The notes below the pieces were generated by a model, which worked only from the letters and a program-made list of their open reading frames with translations, was not told where the DNA came from and searched no databases. DNA of 64,000 nt, from assembly GCF_029853695.1 (NCBI RefSeq), contig NZ_CP122537.1, positions 434,001 through 498,000 of the forward strand. Reading direction: 5' to 3'. Position 1 is the first letter of the stretch. Each line of letters starts with the position of its first letter. Source of the stretch: Jannaschia sp. GRR-S6-38. Its GTDB lineage: Bacteria; Pseudomonadota; Alphaproteobacteria; Rhodobacterales; Rhodobacteraceae. Of this stretch, positions 60,636-64,000 are shown one piece after another. A program made the translations under genes and the position numbers.

Positions 60636-61829
60636 ATGGTCTCGATCACGGATCACTACGACACCTACCCCTACCCCGAACGCGATCCGGCCGACGAGGC
60701 CCGGCGCCTGATCGTCGGCTCGCCCTCGCGGCCCGTCGAGATGGACCATTTCCTCTGGGGCGGGCGGCACGACTGGTCGAAGCCGCTGAAGGCGCTGGTC
60801 GCGGGCGGCGGCTCGGGGGACGGGCTCGTGCAACTGGCACAGCTGCTGACCGCGGCGGGGCGGCCCTATGCGATCACCTATCTGGACCTGTCGCCGGGCG
60901 CGCGAAGGGTGGCGGAGGCGCGGGTCGCGGCGCGCGGGCTGGACGGCATCACCTTCCGGACGGGCAGCCTGCTGGACGCGGCCGAATACGGCCCCTTCGA
61001 CTACATCGATTGCTGCGGCGTATTGCACCACCTGCCCGATCCCGCCGCGGGCTTCGCGGCCCTGGCCCAGGCCGTCGCGCCGGAGGGCGGGATGGGCTTC
61101 ATGGTCTACGCGCCCTACGGCCGGTCGGGCGTCTACCCGCTGCAGGAGGCGTTCGGCGCGCTGCTCGACGGGCTGCCGCCGCGGGAGCGGCTGGCGCGGG
61201 CGCGCGCCATCCTCGACCGCGTGCCGGAGGGCCACCCGTTCAAGCGCAACCCCAACCTCGTCGATCACGAGGCGGGCGATGCGGGCTTCTACGACCTGTT
61301 GCTGCACGGGCAGGACCGGGCCTTCGACGTGAACGCGCTGTCGGAGGTGCTGGCGGCGACGGGCTGGGACCTGGTGTCCTTCTGCCAGCCGGGCCTCTAC
61401 GAGCCCGAGCGGATCACCGGCACCGCCCATGACCTGCCGCCGCTCGCGGCGATGGCCGTGGCCGAGAAGCTGCGCGGCACGATCAAGACCCATGTCGGCT
61501 ATGCCGCCCCCGCGGGCCAGGCGCGCCGGCCGGCGCGCGGCACGGCGATGGGGCTGATCCCGCACCTGTCGGGCGTGAAAGCCCGGGCGCTGGCCGAGGC
61601 CGTCCGGCGCGAGAAACCGATCCCGCTGACGATCGCGGGCGAGACCATGCCGCTTTCCCTGCCGCCCTCGACGGCGCCGCTGATCGCGGGCATAGACGGC
61701 CGCCATTCGCTCACGCAGATCGCGGCGGCCGCGGGGCTCGACCCGCTGGGCTTCGGCGCGCTCTGGGCCAAGGTCGAGGCGGCGTTCCTGCCCTGGGGGC
61801 TGCTGCATTACTCGGGCGTGCTTCGGTAG
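60636..61829 (+). CDS. Class I SAM-dependent methyltransferase with C-terminal winged-helix-like domain
   Basis: 397 residues. N-terminal ITDHYDTYPYPERDPADEAR (Y-P-x-P signature), SAM motif I KALVAGGGSGDGLVQLAQL, acidic LDLSPGARRVAEARV, IDCCGVLHHLPDPAAGFAAL, and FMVYAPYGRSGVYPL. The C-terminal ~75 residues contain AGIDGRHSLTQIAAAAGLDP, reminiscent of a PqqD-like/winged-helix module that could bind a peptide. Substrate unknown. It is 63 bases from the divergent oxygenase start, with a shared promoter region. Confidence 0.8.
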   Translation: MVSITDHYDTYPYPERDPADEARRLIVGSPSRPVEMDHFLWGGRHDWSKPLKALVAGGGSGDGLVQLAQLLTAAGRPYAITYLDLSPGARRVAEARVAARGLDGITFRTGSLLDAAEYGPFDYIDCCGVLHHLPDPAAGFAALAQAVAPEGGMGFMVYAPYGRSGVYPLQEAFGALLDGLPPRERLARARAILDRVPEGHPFKRNPNLVDHEAGDAGFYDLLLHGQDRAFDVNALSEVLAATGWDLVSFCQPGLYEPERITGTAHDLPPLAAMAVAEKLRGTIKTHVGYAAPAGQARRPARGTAMGLIPHLSGVKARALAEAVRREKPIPLTIAGETMPLSLPPSTAPLIAGIDGRHSLTQIAAAAGLDPLGFGALWAKVEAAFLPWGLLHYSGVLR

Positions 61830-61855
61830 GCCTCTCCCCCCGGGGCCCGGAAACG

Positions 61856-61886
61856 CGAAAAGGGCGGGGTCGCCCCCGCCCTTTCC
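61856..61886. terminator. Bidirectional terminator between the methyltransferase and rplP
   Basis: AAAGGGCGGGG / CCCCGCCCTTT (61859-61869, 61874-61884), a perfect 11-bp stem with a 4-nt loop between convergent stops at 61829 and 61915. On the minus strand the stem ends in TTTT. It ends the rplB-rplP transcript. Confidence 0.88.
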
Positions 61887-61914
61887 GAACCTGTCCAACC
61901 CCGAAGGGCCGGGC

Positions 61915-62328
61915 TTACCAGTCCTCGCGCACCACGGTGCGGGTCTTGATCGGCAGCTTCATCGCGGCGAGGCGCAGCGCTTCGCGGGCGACCTCCTCCG
62001 AGACGCCGTCGATCTCGAACATCACGCGGCCGGGCTTGACCTTGCAGGCCCAGAAATCGACCGAGCCCTTGCCCTTGCCCATCCGCACTTCGGTGGGCTT
62101 CGAGGTCACGGGCAGATCCGGGAAGATCCGGATCCAGACGCGGCCCTGACGCTTCATGTGACGCGTCATGGCGCGGCGCGCGGCCTCGATCTGGCGGGCG
62201 GTGACCCGCTCGGGCTGGGTGGCCTTCAGACCGTAGGTGCCGAAGTTCAGGTCGGACCCGCCCTTCGCCTCGCCGTGGATGCGGCCCTTGTGTTGCTTGC
62301 GGAACTTCGTCCGTTTCGGTTGCAGCAT
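61915..62328 (-). CDS. rplP: 50S ribosomal protein L16 (uL16)
   Basis: 137 residues. [60 protein letters not shown] are uL16. Located by the A-site finger. Normally followed by rpmC, but here followed by a terminator and a three-gene insert. 12 bases after the rpsC stop. Confidence 0.97.
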   Translation of the reverse strand: MLQPKRTKFRKQHKGRIHGEAKGGSDLNFGTYGLKATQPERVTARQIEAARRAMTRHMKRQGRVWIRIFPDLPVTSKPTEVRMGKGKGSVDFWACKVKPGRVMFEIDGVSEEVAREALRLAAMKLPIKTRTVVREDW

Positions 62329-62340
62329 TGCGTCTACTCC

Positions 62341-63078
62341 TTACCGGCGCGGGCCGCGGGGACCGCGGTCGTCGCGACGGCCGCCGGCGCCACGGGGGGC
62401 CGGGCCGTCCTGCAGTTCCTGGGCCTTGCGGTCGCGGGCGGAGGGATCATGCTCCATGATCTCGCCTTTGAAGATCCAGACCTTGATGCCGATGATGCCG
62501 TAGGGCGTCTTCGCCTCGGAATGGGCGTAGTCGATATCGGCGCGCAGCGTGTGCAGCGGAACCCGACCCTCGCGGTACCACTCGGTCCGCGCGATCTCGG
62601 CGCCGCCCAGGCGGCCGGCCATGTTGATCCGGATGCCCTGGGCGCCCATGCGCATCGCGTTCTGCACCGAGCGCTTCATGGCGCGGCGGAACGAGACACG
62701 ACGCTCGAGCTGCTGGGCGATGCTCTCGCCGACCAGCTGGGCGTCGAGCTCCGGCTTGCGGACCTCCACGATGTTGAGATGCAGCTCGCTATCCGTCATC
62801 TTGGCCAGCTTCTTGCGCAGCACCTCGATATCGGCGCCCTTCTTGCCGATGATGACGCCCGGACGCGCGGTGTGGATCGTGACGCGGCACTTCTTGTGCG
62901 GACGCTCGATGATCACGCGGCTGACGCCGGCCTGCTTGCACTCCTCCTCGATGAACTCGCGCATGCGCAGGTCCTCGAGCAGCAGATTGCCGTAGTCCTT
63001 CGTGTCGGCGTACCAGCGGCTGTCCCAGGTGCGGTTCACCTGGAGCCGCATGCCGATCGGGTTGACCTTATGTCCCAT
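62341..63078 (-). CDS. rpsC: 30S ribosomal protein S3 (uS3)
   Basis: 245 residues. [20 protein letters not shown] start, KH-domain [60 protein letters not shown] are uS3. The C-terminus is an extended Gly/Arg tail ([19 protein letters not shown]), common in this order. Start overlaps the rplV stop by one base. Confidence 0.97.
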   Translation of the reverse strand: MGHKVNPIGMRLQVNRTWDSRWYADTKDYGNLLLEDLRMREFIEEECKQAGVSRVIIERPHKKCRVTIHTARPGVIIGKKGADIEVLRKKLAKMTDSELHLNIVEVRKPELDAQLVGESIAQQLERRVSFRRAMKRSVQNAMRMGAQGIRINMAGRLGGAEIARTEWYREGRVPLHTLRADIDYAHSEAKTPYGIIGIKVWIFKGEIMEHDPSARDRKAQELQDGPAPRGAGGRRDDRGPRGPRR

Positions 63079-63458
63079 CAGGCTTGCTCCTCTACCTGCC
63101 GCACTTTGATCGTGAGTTCCGAGAACGGCTTGATGATGCGGCCGAACCGTCCACGCGCCCGCGGACGGCCACGCTTCATCGTCAGGTTCTTGCCCACCCA
63201 GGCCTCGGCGACGACGAGCTCGTCGACATCCAGGCTGTGGTTGTTCTCGGCATTCGCGATCGCCGATTGCAGGCATTTGCGCACGTCGATCGCGATCCGC
63301 TTCTTCGAGAAGGTCAGGTCGGCCAGCGCCTTATCGACCTTCTTGCCGCGGATCATCGCGGCGACGAGGTTCAGCTTCTGCGGGCTGGTGCGCAGCATCC
63401 GCAGCTTCGCCATGGCTTCGTTGTCAGCCACGCGGCGGGGATTCTTGTCCTTGCCCAT
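63078..63458 (-). CDS. rplV: 50S ribosomal protein L22 (uL22)
   Basis: 126 residues. [40 protein letters not shown] and the tunnel loop region [20 protein letters not shown] are uL22, which lines the exit tunnel (macrolide region). Three bases after the rpsS stop. Confidence 0.97.
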   Translation of the reverse strand: MGKDKNPRRVADNEAMAKLRMLRTSPQKLNLVAAMIRGKKVDKALADLTFSKKRIAIDVRKCLQSAIANAENNHSLDVDELVVAEAWVGKNLTMKRGRPRARGRFGRIIKPFSELTIKVRQVEEQA

Positions 63459-63461
63459 GAC

Positions 63462-63740
63462 TTACTTCCTCTTGGCTTTCTTGTCGGCGGCGTGCCCGTA
63501 ATAGGTACGCGTCGGCGCGTATTCACCGAACTTCTGACCGATCATGTCTTCGGAGACGTTGACGGGGATGTGCTTGTGCCCGTTGTAGACGCCGAAGGTG
63601 AGGCCCACGAACTGGGGCAGGATGGTGGAGCGGCGCGACCAGATCTTGATCACGTCGTTGCGCCCGCTGTCGCGGGCCTTCTCGGCCTTCTTGAGGACGT
63701 AGGCGTCCACGAAGGGGCCTTTCCAGACGGAACGGCTCAT
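63462..63740 (-). CDS. rpsS: 30S ribosomal protein S19 (uS19)
   Basis: 92 residues. [76 protein letters not shown] are uS19. Between rplB and rplV; three bases after the rplB stop. Confidence 0.97.
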   Translation of the reverse strand: MSRSVWKGPFVDAYVLKKAEKARDSGRNDVIKIWSRRSTILPQFVGLTFGVYNGHKHIPVNVSEDMIGQKFGEYAPTRTYYGHAADKKAKRK

Positions 63741-63743
63741 GGA

Positions 63744-64000
63744 TTAGCGTCCTTTCTTGCGGGCGTGACGCGAGCGAACGATCAGCTTCTGCGACGCCTT
63801 GTTCTTGTTGCGGGTGCGGGCGCCCTTGGTGGGCTTGCCCCAGGGCGTGACCGGGTGACGGCCGCCCGAGGTGCGGCCTTCGCCGCCGCCATGCGGGTGG
63901 TCGATCGGGTTCATCACCACGCCGCGGACGCTCGGGCGGATGCCCTTGTGGCGGTTGCGGCCGGCCTTGCCGAGGTTCTGGTTCGAGTTGTCCGGATTCG
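63744..64000 (-). CDS. rplB: 50S ribosomal protein L2 (uL2), C-terminal part (start outside window)
   Basis: The last ~85 codons of L2: [20 protein letters not shown] with the conserved His of the peptidyl-transferase neighbourhood, [18 protein letters not shown], and [17 protein letters not shown] to the stop TAA at 63744-63746. Incomplete only because the window ends at 64000. Confidence 0.95.
   Translation of the reverse strand, partial: NPDNSNQNLGKAGRNRHKGIRPSVRGVVMNPIDHPHGGGEGRTSGGRHPVTPWGKPTKGARTRNKNKASQKLIVRSRHARKKGR

Overview
The window is a GC-rich (roughly 68-70 % by eye) chromosomal segment from an alphaproteobacterium, most likely of the Rhodobacterales/Roseobacter type. Support for this comes from a BztABCD/AapJQMP-type amino-acid transporter, a PhaR-PhaP-PhaC-PhaZ storage-polymer locus, a SAM-II riboswitch before a MetZ-type sulfhydrylase, a LuxR-LuxI pair beside the ribosomal alpha operon, and the S10/spc gene order. 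No rRNA, tRNA, CRISPR array, insertion sequence or prophage was seen.

Layout. 1-4.9 kb: the 3' end of ppdK, a secreted SleB-like hydrolase, and a stop/start-overlapping folB-like, folP, glmM operon. 4.9-10.7 kb: a chromate transporter preceded by a rhodanese-like gene that appears frameshifted, then folE2, a GNAT, metZ under a SAM-II riboswitch, and a GST. 10.8-17.9 kb: a dense co-directional cluster (small membrane peptide, XpaC-like, TelA-like, DUF2927 lipoprotein, DUF6338 plus a small partner, SPFH-GYF protein, two b561-like membrane proteins, a zinc-ribbon membrane protein). 17.9-23.5 kb: fructokinase, dtd, speD, then on the other strand a membrane-anchored spermidine-synthase-like protein, DUF350, a small membrane protein and two DUF4178 proteins. 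The two stretches together resemble a modular envelope-stress/polyamine system and are the best candidate here for under-described biology.

23.5-34.8 kb: an OtnK-type kinase, a class III aminotransferase, a secreted beta-rich protein, the PHA locus (phaR, phaP, phaC, phaZ) with an animal-type heme peroxidase embedded in it, and small GFA-like and VOC proteins. 34.8-46.6 kb: an AGCS sodium/amino-acid symporter with UspA, the four-gene amino-acid ABC transporter, an ATP12 chaperone, a pseudouridine synthase, a fluoride channel, rarA, and a luxR-luxI pair.

46.7-64 kb: the ribosomal-protein supercluster on the minus strand (rplB, rpsS, rplV, rpsC, rplP ... rpmC to rpmD ... rplO, secY, adk, rpsM, rpsK, rpoA, rplQ). 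It is broken twice by non-ribosomal genes, mostly on the plus strand: a PQ-loop-like membrane protein, a 2OG-Fe(II) oxygenase and a methyltransferase between rplP and rpmC; a VWA protein, a PfkB-type kinase and a secreted protein between rpmD and rplO. Each downstream half is preceded by a near-identical predicted promoter (TTGCGC, 17 bp, TATRCG), and each upstream half ends in a hairpin terminator. The operon therefore seems to have been re-engineered into separately transcribed units.

Functions follow from motif and family recognition by eye. No database search was run.
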